A DNA stretch of 64,000 nt from Chitinophagaceae bacterium (GTDB lineage: Bacteria > Bacteroidota > Bacteroidia > Chitinophagales > Chitinophagaceae): contig JADJVB010000005.1 in the NCBI GenBank assembly GCA_016710745.1, forward strand, positions 496,001-560,000, in the 5' to 3' direction. The notes beneath the pieces are model-generated. The model made no database searches. It saw nothing but the letters and a program-made list of their open reading frames with translations, and was not told the origin of the DNA. Shown here piece by piece: positions 24,315 through 33,042 of this stretch. Both the position numbers and the translations under genes were made by a program. Every line of letters starts with the position of its first letter. The stretch's first letter is position 1.

Positions 24315-25531
24315 TGTAAGCTCCCCTTAAATTCGTGCCATTCAAAAGTATAATTTTTCATTTGTTTTTTGGTTTAACATGGGAAACGGATTAAATAAAC
24401 TCAACGGGAGGAACAAATCCCAACGCCTGATGAGGTCTTGAACAATTGTAATCCTTTCTCCATTCCTCTGCTTTTTCCCGAACATCGTTCAGGTTGTTAA
24501 AAACATAGGCGTTTAATAATTCCTTTCTGATGTTTCCATTGCACCGTTCTACAAAACCGTTTTGCATGGGTTTGCCTGGCTGTATAAAAGCCAGGTTTAT
24601 TTTGTGTTCCTTGCACCACATATCTAAGCGGTGTGAGATAAATTCAGGCCCGTTATCCACCCGGATAATCTGCGGCAAGCCTCTGAACTCTTTTAAATAT
24701 TCCAGCACTCTAATAAGCCTAAGTGTTGGAAGTGATAAATCAGTTTCAATGTGTAATACTTCCCTGTTGTAATCATCAATAATGTTCAATAACCTAAAAC
24801 GCCTTCCATCCCATAAAGTGTCACTCATAAAATCAATGCTCCATACTTCATTTAATGCCGCAGGCTGATACAATGCCTGTTTTACTCTTGCGGGCAGGCG
24901 TTTCTTGTAACGTCGTCTGATATTGAGTTTTAACTCAGTATATACCCGGTATACTTTTTTGTGGTTCCAGTTAAAACCTTTTCTCCGGATCCGGTAATAA
25001 CTCTGCCAAAAACCAATAGCAGGATGTTTATCAACCAGTTCTTTAAGCTGATCAATAACCGGTTCATCCTGTTTGGGTTTGCGTTTGTATTGCACATTAC
25101 TGCGAGGCAGACTTACTGTTTTACATGCCTGACGCTGGCTTACTCCATGTTCCTGTACCATATGAGTAACCAGGCTGCCTTTTTCATCAGGCGTTACAGC
25201 TTTTTTTGCCATTGCATCTTTCAATGCTTCATGTACTAAACTTAAATTGGCATACATGCGCTTTAAACGATTATTCTCGTCTTCCAGTTCTTTAACCCTT
25301 TTAAGTTCAGCTACATCCAATCCGCCATAGCGTTGTCGCCATTTGTAAAATGCTGCAGTGCTAACGCCTAACTCCCGGCATAGTTCTTTAGCATCCCTGC
25401 CATTTTCATGTTCCTGAATGGCTTTTACAATTTGTGTTTCGGTAAATCTTGTCTTTTTCATAAATCGACCTTATTTTTAAAGTTAACAATTTTGTCAACT
25501 TTTAAATGGCCGAACTTTGGGGGAGCTTACA
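24315..25531 (-). mobile_element. IS3-family insertion sequence, intact (1217 bp)
   Basis: The ends are imperfect terminal inverted repeats of about 33 bp that start TGTAAGCTCCCC (left, 24315) and, read inward on the other strand, TGTAAGCTCCCCC (right, 25531). A 3-bp target duplication ATT flanks the element (24312-24314 and 25532-25534). It contains a single full-length transposase frame. Its insertion splits the DNA between a broken gene (25532-26015) and the lipoprotein gene. Confidence 0.9.
24391..25461 (-). CDS. IS3-family transposase, OrfA-OrfB in one frame
   Basis: DDE transposase of 356 residues. N-terminal helix-turn-helix (ETQIVKAIQEHENG, LGVSTAAFYKWRQRYGG) and a leucine-zipper-like stretch (LEDENNRLKRMYANL) precede the HTH_21-like region and the catalytic core: first Asp in VWSIDFMSD, second Asp in VDNGPEF, Glu in NGFVERCNG. 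All three catalytic residues are present, so the enzyme looks active. Many IS3 members need a programmed frameshift; here the two halves are fused in frame. Confidence 0.93.
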   Translation of the reverse strand: MKKTRFTETQIVKAIQEHENGRDAKELCRELGVSTAAFYKWRQRYGGLDVAELKRVKELEDENNRLKRMYANLSLVHEALKDAMAKKAVTPDEKGSLVTHMVQEHGVSQRQACKTVSLPRSNVQYKRKPKQDEPVIDQLKELVDKHPAIGFWQSYYRIRRKGFNWNHKKVYRVYTELKLNIRRRYKKRLPARVKQALYQPAALNEVWSIDFMSDTLWDGRRFRLLNIIDDYNREVLHIETDLSLPTLRLIRVLEYLKEFRGLPQIIRVDNGPEFISHRLDMWCKEHKINLAFIQPGKPMQNGFVERCNGNIRKELLNAYVFNNLNDVREKAEEWRKDYNCSRPHQALGFVPPVEFI

Positions 25532-26015
25532 ATTGGAATGCCTTCATCAGTCATACCAGAAGCAGTCGCTGTAACTAATATGAAGTCTCTGTTCTTATTA
25601 AAGTTTACAGATCCTATACCACCTAAATCTGTCATTAATGTTTTACCATAAATATCAAATACAATCCCATTTGTACTTACTTTCTCTATATGCCGTCTAT
25701 GAGCATATTCTCTCGCTGAGGCTGCTTCAAAAGTCCAGTATTGACCTGGTTTGCGAGGGAACCATGAGGAAATTTGAAAATTTTTCAACCGTAATTTTTG
25801 CCCTTTTAACAATTGTCCTGACAGCACTTTTCCCAAAATATTTTGTCGCCTTGAATATTATCAAAATTATATGCTTCAATCTCAACAATTTTGTCTCTAT
25901 TAAAATTATCGTGATACCAAAAATCCAAGTAGTCTTTGAGTCCGTAGTAATAATATAAAGACTTAATTATGTCCCAACCGGGATTTGATTCAAAAGGATT
26001 TATTTCAAAGCTCAT
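25532..26015 (-). pseudogene. broken gene next to IS3 insertion, unknown product
   Basis: Two overlapping frames, 26015-25806 (MSFEINPFESNPGWDIIKSL...) and 25836-25532 (GKVLSGQLLKGQKLRLKNF...EGIP), read like one protein with a frameshift near 25815-25835. The reading is then cut by the IS at 25531. If the IS and one ATT copy are removed, the second frame stays open into the N-terminal extension of the lipoprotein ORF (GIP-MDASLIFF), so the original gene structure is unclear. I do not recognise the family. Confidence 0.5.
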
Positions 26016-26107
26016 TTTAAGTAGAGTGTTTGTTTAAAATAGTGTACTAGCCCCCTAAATGGCTGGACTAAAATTTGAATTAATTTTAGTCACTTAAATT
26101 TAGGTTT

Positions 26108-26419
26108 ATGTCAAAACAACGAAGAACATTTTCTGTAGATCAGAAACTCAAAATCATCCAGGAAGCAGATCAGCAAGGAATTACCCAAACATTACGCAAG
26201 CACAATTTATCACACAGTGTTTTCCTCAGATGGAAGAACCAGTTTAACACGGGTGGTACGGAGTTATTAAAGCCTCAATACAGGAAGATAGATCCTGAAG
26301 TCAAGGCTTTGATGGAAGAGAACGCCAGGCTCAAAAAGATAATTGGGAACCAGGCGCTGGAACTTGAATTTAAAACTGAGCTTTTAAAAAAAAGCGATGT
26401 CCACTGGATGAAGCGGTAG
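26108..26419 (+). CDS. IS3-family OrfA (HTH protein)
   Basis: 103 residues with a helix-turn-helix (SVDQKLKIIQEADQQG, LSHSVFLRWKNQF) and a coiled-coil tail (VKALMEENARLKKIIGNQALELEFKTELL). The run of eight A at 26386-26393, shortly before its stop, is a suitable site for the -1 programmed frameshift that makes the OrfAB transposase. The reading after slippage (KKKRCPLDEAV) continues directly into the orfB frame. Confidence 0.85.
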   Translation: MSKQRRTFSVDQKLKIIQEADQQGITQTLRKHNLSHSVFLRWKNQFNTGGTELLKPQYRKIDPEVKALMEENARLKKIIGNQALELEFKTELLKKSDVHWMKR

Positions 26420-27336
26420 GCCTGGTCAACAATTACCAGTGCAGGAATGTATCTACCTGTAAACTGCTGCAATGGTCCCTGATTGGTCGCAGCAGCTTCT
26501 ATTACAAACCCTCCGGTGGCACAAAAGGGATTAAACCCAGTACCCATTGCGTTAATCAGGATGGTGAGCTCTTTGAAAATACGGTAGTGATAAATGACAT
26601 CGAGAAAACCCTGAACCAGGAGTTCTGCTGTTATGGATATCGGAATATGACAGGTGAACTTAGGGAGATGGGTTGGATCATCAATCACAAAAAGGTTTAC
26701 AGGCTGATGAAGCAAAGCCGCCTGCTATATGGTGGCCGCATCAGGCCGGAGCCTTTTAAGCGGGATTTTATCCGTTTTAGAAGCCTTACGCCTGAACGTC
26801 CGCTTCAATATCTGTCCATGGATATCAAGTACGTGCATGTTCATGGAACCGGCAGAAACGCATTGTTGTTAACAGTGATAGACATCTACAGCCGAAAGGT
26901 ATTGATCCATATGCTGCGGAACAGCATTAAAAAGGCGATGTGCTGGTTATGCTGTCACTGATGCTCATGGAATACCGGGCTGAAGGAATGACACTGAGAA
27001 ACGATAATGGCTCCCAGTTCATTGCCGGTGCCGTGAGGCAATATCTGAAGGACAAAAGAATCCTCCAGGAGTTCTCACACGTTGCCACGCCTGAAGATAA
27101 TGCCTACATCGAAGCCCCACTCAAACCTGCAGCGTGAAGTGATGGACCGCTTTGAATTTGATTCGATTTACCATGCCCAAATGATCATCGACAGGTATTA
27201 CAAATGGTACAATGAAAAAAGAAGGCATGGTTCACTATCCGGAAAAACACCCGAAACCGTATGGAACAAGTATTTTAATCGTTCCAGAATTACTAAAAAC
27301 TACTTAACTATCTTTGAAAAACTGTCCAGTTTATAG
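26390..27336 (+). pseudogene. IS3-family OrfB transposase with two frameshifts
   Basis: Catalytic half of the transposase in three pieces. Piece one (to about 26935) has FCCYGYRNMTGELRE and the first Asp in LSMDIKYVHV. Piece two (about 26935-27110) has LRNDNGSQF with the second Asp. Piece three (27110-27336) has the C-terminus (IDRYYKWYNEKRRHGSLSG). The breaks are at AAAAAGGCG near 26934 and GCCCCAC near 27116; one extra base at each explains them. The catalytic Glu lies near the second break (DNAYIEA). Inactive as read. Confidence 0.8.
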
Positions 27337-27480
27337 GGGTTGATACAATAGCACATAACTAATAAATAGACGCAGATCATTTCACACCCACCTTTATAAT
27401 TTTGATTAGTAAATGTATACATTATTTATTTATTAAATATACAATAATTTATTTTTGCATCGAAATTTATCTAATGTCTG

Positions 27481-27545
27481 CCATGGTTTTTGATTCACGA
27501 ATCAATATATATTTGTTCCAATTCGTGAGTCACGAACCGCGGCTG
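27481..27545. repeat. 65-bp hairpin element, copy upstream of fic
   Basis: Starts CCATGG and ends CACGAACCGCGGCTG. ATTCACGAAT and ATTCGTGAGT arms form a stem around an AT-rich centre with ATTTGTTCC. The copy at 29091 has the same length and internal spacing. The two copies bracket the fic gene. Confidence 0.75.
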
Positions 27546-27549
27546 TGAA

Positions 27550-27717
27550 GACCTGTCGCCCGCAAGCTTAAGGATGGTTTAAATACCGGCTATATCAAGA
27601 GCAACGGGGAGAACATATTTTATTATGAACTTCACTCCCATAACGACCACTGCCAGCTGTACCCGGTGAAAAATAATACCAGGGATGAAGCCGGGATTGC
27701 TATAAAACACAACTGAC
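27550..27717 (+). pseudogene. short C-terminal gene remnant
   Basis: An open stretch of about 55 codons with protein-like sequence (LNTGYIKSNGENIFYYELH, NDHCQLYPVKNNTRDEAG) ending in a TGA at about 27715. No start is present, because the sequence begins at the hairpin element. Probably the tail of a gene lost by rearrangement. Family unknown. Confidence 0.3.
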
Positions 27718-27937
27718 CCTTATGGTTTGACCGTACTCCACAGTCATTGTGGAAAATCCGGCGACCATGACCAACAAAATCCGGTCTTAACTAACCTGCA
27801 AATAAATTGATGATCGATCTCTTTCCTGGTCAATTGAAAAAGTAAATACCTGTTCAATTTGACCGGATTTTCCAGCTAATGCGGGGAATAATTGTAAAAA
27901 TGGATAAACCCTGCGGATTATTTTCGTTTAAACTAAT

Positions 27938-28009
27938 TTATGGGTATTTTTGGGTAAATATTTGTGTAAATTCACTTTTATGGGTATATTTGGGTAATGA
28001 TATGGGTAA
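27938..28009 (+). promoter_or_regulatory. fic promoter with iterated TGGGTA operator-like repeats
   Basis: TTTG at 27961-27964 and TATATTTG at 27985-27992, with a 20-bp gap, fit the Bacteroidota -33/-7 promoter exactly. TGGGTA occurs five times here: 27941, 27951, 27981, 27991 and 28003. Four of these form two direct repeats TATGGGTATWTTTGGGTAA about 40 bp apart, one overlapping the -7 box. This is a good candidate autoregulatory operator. Start near 28000; ATG at 28010. Confidence 0.6.
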
Positions 28010-29059
28010 ATGATTAATACTAATACTATACAAATCACTTCTCAGGTGCTCTCCTTAATTGCAGAAATAGATGAATTTAAGGGAGCCTGGAGGGCATTGG
28101 GCCAGTTGGCACCAGAGCAACTTAGTGCTTTAAAACGGGTAGCTACCATCGAAAGTATTGGGTCATCAACAAGGATCGAGGGTAGCAAGCTAAGCGATCA
28201 GGAAGTTGAAATATTACTCAGTAAGCTGGAAATACAAAACTTCACTACAAGAGATGAGCAGGAAGTTGCTGGATATGCAGAAGTAATGAATACGGTCTTT
28301 CAGTATTATACAGCTATTCCGCTAACAGAAAATTATATAAAACAATTGCACCGGGATCTGCTGCAGTATAGTGAAAAAGATAACCGGCATCGTGGTGAAT
28401 ACAAGAAGCATACGAATCATGTTGAAGCTTTTGATTCAGCAGGTAAAAGTTTAGGGATCGTATTTGAAACAGCCAGTCCCTTTGATACCCCTTTTCGGAT
28501 GGCAGAATTAATAGTGTGGACAAATGAGGCTATTGACAAAAAATCATTGCATCCGCTTTTGATCACGGCAATTTTTATTGTTGAGTTTCTTGCAATACAT
28601 CCATTTCAGGATGGCAATGGAAGAATATCAAGAGTTTTAACCAGCTATCTTTTACTTTCCTGCGGATATGCATATGTTCCTTATAGTTCACTTGAATCTG
28701 TTATAGAAAACAGTAAAGAAGGTTACTACCTTGCTTTGCGGCAAACACAGGGAACATTAAAAGCTGAAAACCCAGACTGGCAGCCCTGGATAGTTTTTTT
28801 TCTGAAGGCGCTTAAGCAACAGAAGCAAAGGCTTGAGATAAAAGTAGAAAGGGAGAAATTACTTTTAGGCCAATTGCCCGAACTATCCCTGAAAATCCTG
28901 GAGCTCGCTAAATCGAGAGGGAGAATAACGATCAGCAATATAGTAGTTTTAACAAATGCCAATCGAAATACGATTAAGAAACATTTGGAAAATCTTGTAA
29001 ATACCAACCAATTGCTTAAACATGGTACAGGCAAAGGAACATGGTACGCTTTAGCCTGA
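28010..29059 (+). CDS. Fic-domain protein with N-terminal inhibitory helix and C-terminal winged helix
   Basis: Putative AMP-transferase of 349 residues. The Fic motif HPFQDGNGRISR (about 201-212) is complete. An inhibitory motif of the [S/T]xxxE[G/N] type is present upstream (SSTRIEG, about 52-58), so this is a self-inhibited class II enzyme. The C-terminus (SRGRITISNIVVLTNANRNTIKKHLENLV) is a winged-helix DNA-binding domain, which fits binding to the iterated sites over its own promoter. The target protein is unknown. It is bracketed by two copies of a 65-bp hairpin element, suggesting mobility of the whole block. Confidence 0.9.
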   Translation: MINTNTIQITSQVLSLIAEIDEFKGAWRALGQLAPEQLSALKRVATIESIGSSTRIEGSKLSDQEVEILLSKLEIQNFTTRDEQEVAGYAEVMNTVFQYYTAIPLTENYIKQLHRDLLQYSEKDNRHRGEYKKHTNHVEAFDSAGKSLGIVFETASPFDTPFRMAELIVWTNEAIDKKSLHPLLITAIFIVEFLAIHPFQDGNGRISRVLTSYLLLSCGYAYVPYSSLESVIENSKEGYYLALRQTQGTLKAENPDWQPWIVFFLKALKQQKQRLEIKVEREKLLLGQLPELSLKILELAKSRGRITISNIVVLTNANRNTIKKHLENLVNTNQLLKHGTGKGTWYALA

Positions 29060-29090
29060 CGATACACTCAGACTCGAACCCTGCTCTCCG

Positions 29091-29154
29091 CCATGGTTCG
29101 TGACTCACGAATCAATTCATATTTGTTCCGATACGTGAGTCACGAACCGGGGCT
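29091..29154. repeat. 65-bp hairpin element, copy downstream of fic
   Basis: CCATGGTTCGTGACTCACGA at the left pairs with TACGTGAGTCACGAACC at the right. Length and spacing are the same as in the copy at 27481, same orientation. It begins 32 bp after the fic stop. Confidence 0.8.
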
Positions 29155-29192
29155 GAGGGGCTGAGGAATGATGATGAACGTAGGAAAAATAA

Positions 29193-29216
29193 AAAAAGCC
29201 CTGATCTCTCAGGGCC
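29193..29216 (-). terminator. intrinsic terminator after tRNA-Met
   Basis: On the minus strand GGCCCTGA, loop GAGA, TCAGGGC, then a run of seven T. It lies directly after the 3' end of the tRNA. Confidence 0.85.
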
Positions 29217-29219
29217 TGG

Positions 29220-29293
29220 TATCGGGGAGCAGACTTGAACTGCCGACCTTCGGGTTATGAATCCGATGCTCTAACCAGCTGAGCTACCCCGAC
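29220..29293 (-). tRNA. tRNA-Met (anticodon CAT)
   Basis: A 74-nt cloverleaf. Acceptor stem GTCGGGG/CCCCGAT, D arm GCTC/GAGC with GG in the loop, anticodon stem TCGGA/CCCGA with loop TTCATAA (anticodon CAT) and an A-C at its last pair, T arm GGCAG/CTGCT with loop TTCAAGT, discriminator A. The CCA end is not fully encoded. The absence of the three G-C pairs of initiator tRNA argues for an elongator, or a lysidine-modified tRNA-Ile. Confidence 0.93.
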
Positions 29294-29365
29294 ATCCTTC
29301 CCATCAAAAACAAATCGGTTTTTAACGGGCTGCAAATATAGGCGATTTGATCAAAAATTTGGAAA

Positions 29366-31453
29366 CTAAGCATTAAGAAGTTGTTCTATTCTTGCAGAAA
29401 CCTTTACCCCATTGGGTAACATGGCCTGCTCCAATACAATATTCATGGCTACCGCCGGTAAATCCAGGGCCCCCAGCACTTCAACCGGCGCATCCAGGTA
29501 CCTAAAACAGGCTTTGGAAACACGGCCCGCCAGCGCTTCAGCAAAGGAATTATTTTGCTGCTCCTCGGTCAATATCAAACATTTACCGTGTTTTTTTACC
29601 GTGGCAAAAACCAATTCCTCATCCAATGGGAATAAAGTACGCAGGTCGATGATCTCTATTTGTCCGGCATAGTCCCTGGCCGCCGCCTTTGCCCAATATA
29701 CACCCATGCCATAGGTAATGATGCAGCAGCTTTCGCCACTATCAACAAAATCCTCATCGGCTTCCTGTACCACACGGCCTTTACCCAACGGGATGATATA
29801 ATCCCGCGACGGCTCCACATTTTTTGCTTCCTCAGTACCCGGTACCTTGCTCCAGTACAGGCCCTTATGCTCCAGCATCACCACCGGATTGGGATCCAGG
29901 AAGGCGGCTTTTAAAAGCCCTTTCATATCTGCCGCACAACTGGGATAAACTACTTTAATTCCTTTAATGGTGAGTAAAGTGCTTTCTATACAACCACTGT
30001 GATAAGGTCCGCCGCCGCCATAAGCGCCTGTTGGTACCCGGATGAGGGTTTGCACCGGAAATTTCCCGCAGCTTAAATAACAGCTCTTCGAAATTTCGGT
30101 TACCAACTGGTTCAATCCCGGATAAATATAATCGGCAAATTGTACTTCCACAATGGGCTTGGCGCCCACAGCGCTCATACCTACCGTTGAACCAATGATA
30201 TAGGCTTCCTGTATGGCCGTATTAAATACCCGGTGATCACCAAACTGCTCGGCCAGGGTAGCGGCTTCCCTGAAAACACCGCCCAACCTGCGTCCTACAT
30301 CCTGTCCGTATAAAAGCGACTCAGGATGATCTTCCATGATCTCCCGGATGGCAAATAAACCGGCATCTACCATCATTATTTTTTCCTTGTTACCCGGCTC
30401 ACGAACACCGGTTTCAACGGTAACAGGTGTGGGTACAAAAACATGATCACCAACAGTTGCCGGATCAGGCTCCGGTGCCGCCACGGCTCCCTGAAAATGA
30501 TGCGCCACATCTGCAGCTGCTTCTTCCTCTATGTTTAACAATGCCTCTTCGGTAATTCCTGATTCCAATAATTTTTTTCGAAGTTTGGGACCGGGATCAT
30601 CTTCGTAATGCTTCGCCAGGTCATCCTCCGTTCGGTAAAATTCCTTACGCACACCGCTGGTATGATGGCCCAGCAACGGAACCCGGGCATGAACCAAAAA
30701 TGGATGTCTTTCCAGTCTCACTTCATCCACTACATTTTTCATCACATCATAGCTCTGCAAAAAGTCGCTGCCATCAATACTGATGCGCTTGATCCCCTTA
30801 AACCCCTTCACCATTTCATTGGCATTGGTGGTGCGGGCTTCACCGGAGGTTACACTGATGCCCCATCCATTATCCTGTACCAGGAAGATTACCGGTAGCT
30901 GATGTAAAGCGGCAAACTGAAAAGCCTCACTCACCTCCCCTTCGGTTACCGATGCATCTCCCAGGGAACAAACAACAATTGGCAATTGGCAATTGGCAAT
31001 CGGGTCATCTGACTTCTTGCCTTTTTTTAATAACGGCGAGTTAATTGTTTCAAGAAATTTTATTCCCTGAGCTATGCCGGTGGTGGGAATGGCCTGCATG
31101 CCGGTTGCACTGCTCTGATGTATAATACCGGGTTTATCATCTCCCCGGTAATTGGGATGCGAATAATACTCCCTGCCGCCCGTAAAAATATCGCTGCCCT
31201 TGGCCAGTAATTGCAGCATGAGTTCATAAGGCGAAAATCCAAGGCCCAATAAAATACTTTCATCACGGTAATACGGACTAACATAATCGCAGGGTAATAA
31301 TTGAAAAGCAGTAGCCAGTTGAATGGCTTCGTGGCCCCGGCTGGTTGAATGCACGTATTTACAAATGGAACGGTTTTCCTCGTAGGTTTCGGCCATGGCC
31401 GCCGCCGTACACATTAACCGGTAGGCTTTCAGTAAAATAGTAGTATCTATCAT
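29366..31453 (-). CDS. fused E1 alpha/beta 2-oxo acid dehydrogenase
   Basis: Thiamine-diphosphate enzyme of 695 residues that decarboxylates a 2-oxo acid (pyruvate or branched-chain type) in a dehydrogenase complex. The alpha half has YVSPYYRDESILLGLG and the TPP motif CSLGDASVTEGEVSEAF...QDNGWGIS. The beta half (from about residue 350) has EIMEDHPESLLYGQDVG, VEVQFADYIYPGLNQL and GAYGGGGPYHSG, and a C-terminal transketolase-type domain (CCIITYGMGVYWA). The fusion is common in Bacteroidota. Odd: a run of TTGGCAA heptamers (30977-31000) encodes IANCQLPI just before the TPP motif and looks like an in-frame repeat insertion. Confidence 0.9.
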   Translation of the reverse strand: MIDTTILLKAYRLMCTAAAMAETYEENRSICKYVHSTSRGHEAIQLATAFQLLPCDYVSPYYRDESILLGLGFSPYELMLQLLAKGSDIFTGGREYYSHPNYRGDDKPGIIHQSSATGMQAIPTTGIAQGIKFLETINSPLLKKGKKSDDPIANCQLPIVVCSLGDASVTEGEVSEAFQFAALHQLPVIFLVQDNGWGISVTSGEARTTNANEMVKGFKGIKRISIDGSDFLQSYDVMKNVVDEVRLERHPFLVHARVPLLGHHTSGVRKEFYRTEDDLAKHYEDDPGPKLRKKLLESGITEEALLNIEEEAAADVAHHFQGAVAAPEPDPATVGDHVFVPTPVTVETGVREPGNKEKIMMVDAGLFAIREIMEDHPESLLYGQDVGRRLGGVFREAATLAEQFGDHRVFNTAIQEAYIIGSTVGMSAVGAKPIVEVQFADYIYPGLNQLVTEISKSCYLSCGKFPVQTLIRVPTGAYGGGGPYHSGCIESTLLTIKGIKVVYPSCAADMKGLLKAAFLDPNPVVMLEHKGLYWSKVPGTEEAKNVEPSRDYIIPLGKGRVVQEADEDFVDSGESCCIITYGMGVYWAKAAARDYAGQIEIIDLRTLFPLDEELVFATVKKHGKCLILTEEQQNNSFAEALAGRVSKACFRYLDAPVEVLGALDLPAVAMNIVLEQAMLPNGVKVSARIEQLLNA

Positions 31454-31564
31454 GTATTAAAGCAACATCGTTAAAAAAGCGTAGCAAAGGTAAACATAAA
31501 AAAATCGCTGACGGTTAGTTCCAGCGAAGTTGACAATGAAGTGAATTATTTTTTATACGATCCC

Positions 31565-32176
31565 TTATTTTACTTCAACACTAAACAGGCTTTGGTTTTC
31601 GATAAAACCTTCCAGCACATCACCCGTAACACATTCGCCAACACCGGCCGGCGTTCCGGTAAAAATAAGGTCGCCAATATTCAATGAAAAGTAATTTGAA
31701 ATATTTTCGATGATACGGTTGATGCTGAAAATCATCTCCGATGAATTGGCTTCCTGTACCTTTTCTCCGTTTTTCAGCATCGAAAAGTTGATGCTTTTGC
31801 GGTTGAAGTCGGGCGTCAATACAATAAACTTACCCACCACAGCCGAGTTATCAAATGCCTTGGCTTTTTCCCAGGGCAATCCTTTTTTCTTTAGTTCATC
31901 CTGAATATCCCGTGCTGTAAAATCGATGCCCACGGTAATGGCATCATAATAATTGGCCGCATGTTTTTCCTGGATATATTTACCGTTCTTGCATACACGC
32001 AAAACCAATTCACATTCGTAATGCAACTCGTTCGTAAATTCGGGATAATAAAAAGGGGTATGACTTTGAAGCAGGGCACTTTTAGGTTTCATAAAAATCA
32101 CCGGCTCTTCCGGCATCGTATTGCCAAGCTCTTTAACGTGATCCGTATAATTCCGGCCAACACAGATGATCTTCAT
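31565..32176 (-). CDS. fumarylacetoacetate hydrolase family protein
   Basis: 203 residues of the FAH fold, which cleaves or isomerises C-C bonds in acyl-pyruvate or aromatic-degradation intermediates, or decarboxylates oxaloacetate. The start KIICVGRNYTDHVKELG, the metal-binding ECELVLRV (E-x-E) and VGIDFTARD are clear, and the C-terminus has LIFTGTPAGVG. This short version resembles acylpyruvase/YcgM-like enzymes, not the long eukaryotic-type enzyme. The exact substrate cannot be assigned. Confidence 0.88.
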   Translation of the reverse strand: MKIICVGRNYTDHVKELGNTMPEEPVIFMKPKSALLQSHTPFYYPEFTNELHYECELVLRVCKNGKYIQEKHAANYYDAITVGIDFTARDIQDELKKKGLPWEKAKAFDNSAVVGKFIVLTPDFNRKSINFSMLKNGEKVQEANSSEMIFSINRIIENISNYFSLNIGDLIFTGTPAGVGECVTGDVLEGFIENQSLFSVEVK

Positions 32177-32273
32177 TAATTGTTTTTTTTGAGATATTGT
32201 AATTACAGCACGAATATAGACAAATAGCTAAAAATAAACAATTATACCGGTTCGAAAAACAGTAACTAACGGG

Positions 32274-32852
32274 CTAAGGTTTAATGGAAAGCTTGTTAAA
32301 AGTGGTCATGGTTAGCTCAATACCCGCTGTAACAAAGCTTTCCATCAGTTCCAGGCATTTTTCGATCTTCAATAATACAAATGGCTCCTCTTCTTTAAGC
32401 CATTTACTCAACACAAAATCGGCCTGCATGCCTTTAGGATAATTACTGCCTATGCCAAAACGCAATTTTGGGTATTTATCGGTACCCAGTACAAGTTGAA
32501 TATCTTTTAGTCCGTTGTGCCCGGCATCGGTGCCAGCGGCTCTCAAACGCAGTTTGTCTAAAGGCAGCGCCAGGTCGTCTACAATGGTGAGGGTATTTTC
32601 GAGTGGAACCTTTGTTTTATCTAACCAGTATTTAAATGCCCGTCCGCTTAAGTTCATATAAGTTGTGGGACAAATACATACAATTTGCTTCCCCTTGAAT
32701 TTCACTTCAGCCATATAAGCTAAGCGGTCAACTTTAAAACTACCGCCGTGCTTCAGCACGAAAGCGTTCAGCACATCAAATCCAATATTGTGGCGCGTAT
32801 TGGCATACTCAGTACCTATGTTTCCTAAACCAACGAAAAGAAATTTTGACAT
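32274..32852 (-). CDS. pth: peptidyl-tRNA hydrolase
   Basis: Releases peptidyl groups from tRNA after abortive translation. 192 residues, normal length. FLFVGLGNIGTEYANTRHNIGFD contains the catalytic His (TRHNIG) and conserved Asn. PTTYMNLSG, the catalytic Asp region VDDLALPLDKLRLRAAGTDAGHNGL and GIGSNYPKG are all in place. It stands between the FAH-family gene and a spacer of heptamer repeats. Confidence 0.96.
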   Translation of the reverse strand: MSKFLFVGLGNIGTEYANTRHNIGFDVLNAFVLKHGGSFKVDRLAYMAEVKFKGKQIVCICPTTYMNLSGRAFKYWLDKTKVPLENTLTIVDDLALPLDKLRLRAAGTDAGHNGLKDIQLVLGTDKYPKLRFGIGSNYPKGMQADFVLSKWLKEEEPFVLLKIEKCLELMESFVTAGIELTMTTFNKLSIKP

Positions 32853-32882
32853 ATTGTTGAATTCAAGATAGTGAGCCCGGAG

Positions 32883-33026
32883 TACCGAGTCGGGAGTCCG
32901 GAGTCGGGAGTCAATACTAAGCCCATTCCCTATTCCCCATTCCCTATTATCTACTTACTACTGTCTACTGTCTACTGTCTACTAACTAAAATCTAATATC
33001 TAACATCTAACATTTAAAATCCAACA
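32883..33026. repeat. cluster of four heptanucleotide tandem repeats
   Basis: Spacer between pth and ftsK. It holds four consecutive 7-bp arrays with different units: GGAGTCN (32886-32912), CCTATTC-like (about 32920-32948), CTACTGT (about 32955-32986) and ATCTAAC-like (32990-33026). Units are degenerate but the period stays at 7. Confidence 0.8.
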
Positions 33027-33042
33027 TCCGCCCTCCACTGCC

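Larger units (their letters stand above)
26043..27347 (+). mobile_element. second IS3-family element, degraded transposase (1305 bp)
   Basis: Terminal inverted repeats begin TGTACTAGCCCCC at 26043 and, on the other strand, TGTATCAACCCC at 27347; both run on to CTGGAC. A 4-bp target duplication ATAG flanks it (26039-26042 and 27348-27351). It contains orfA and an orfB with two extra single-base shifts. The layout is that of IS150-like IS3 elements. Confidence 0.88.
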
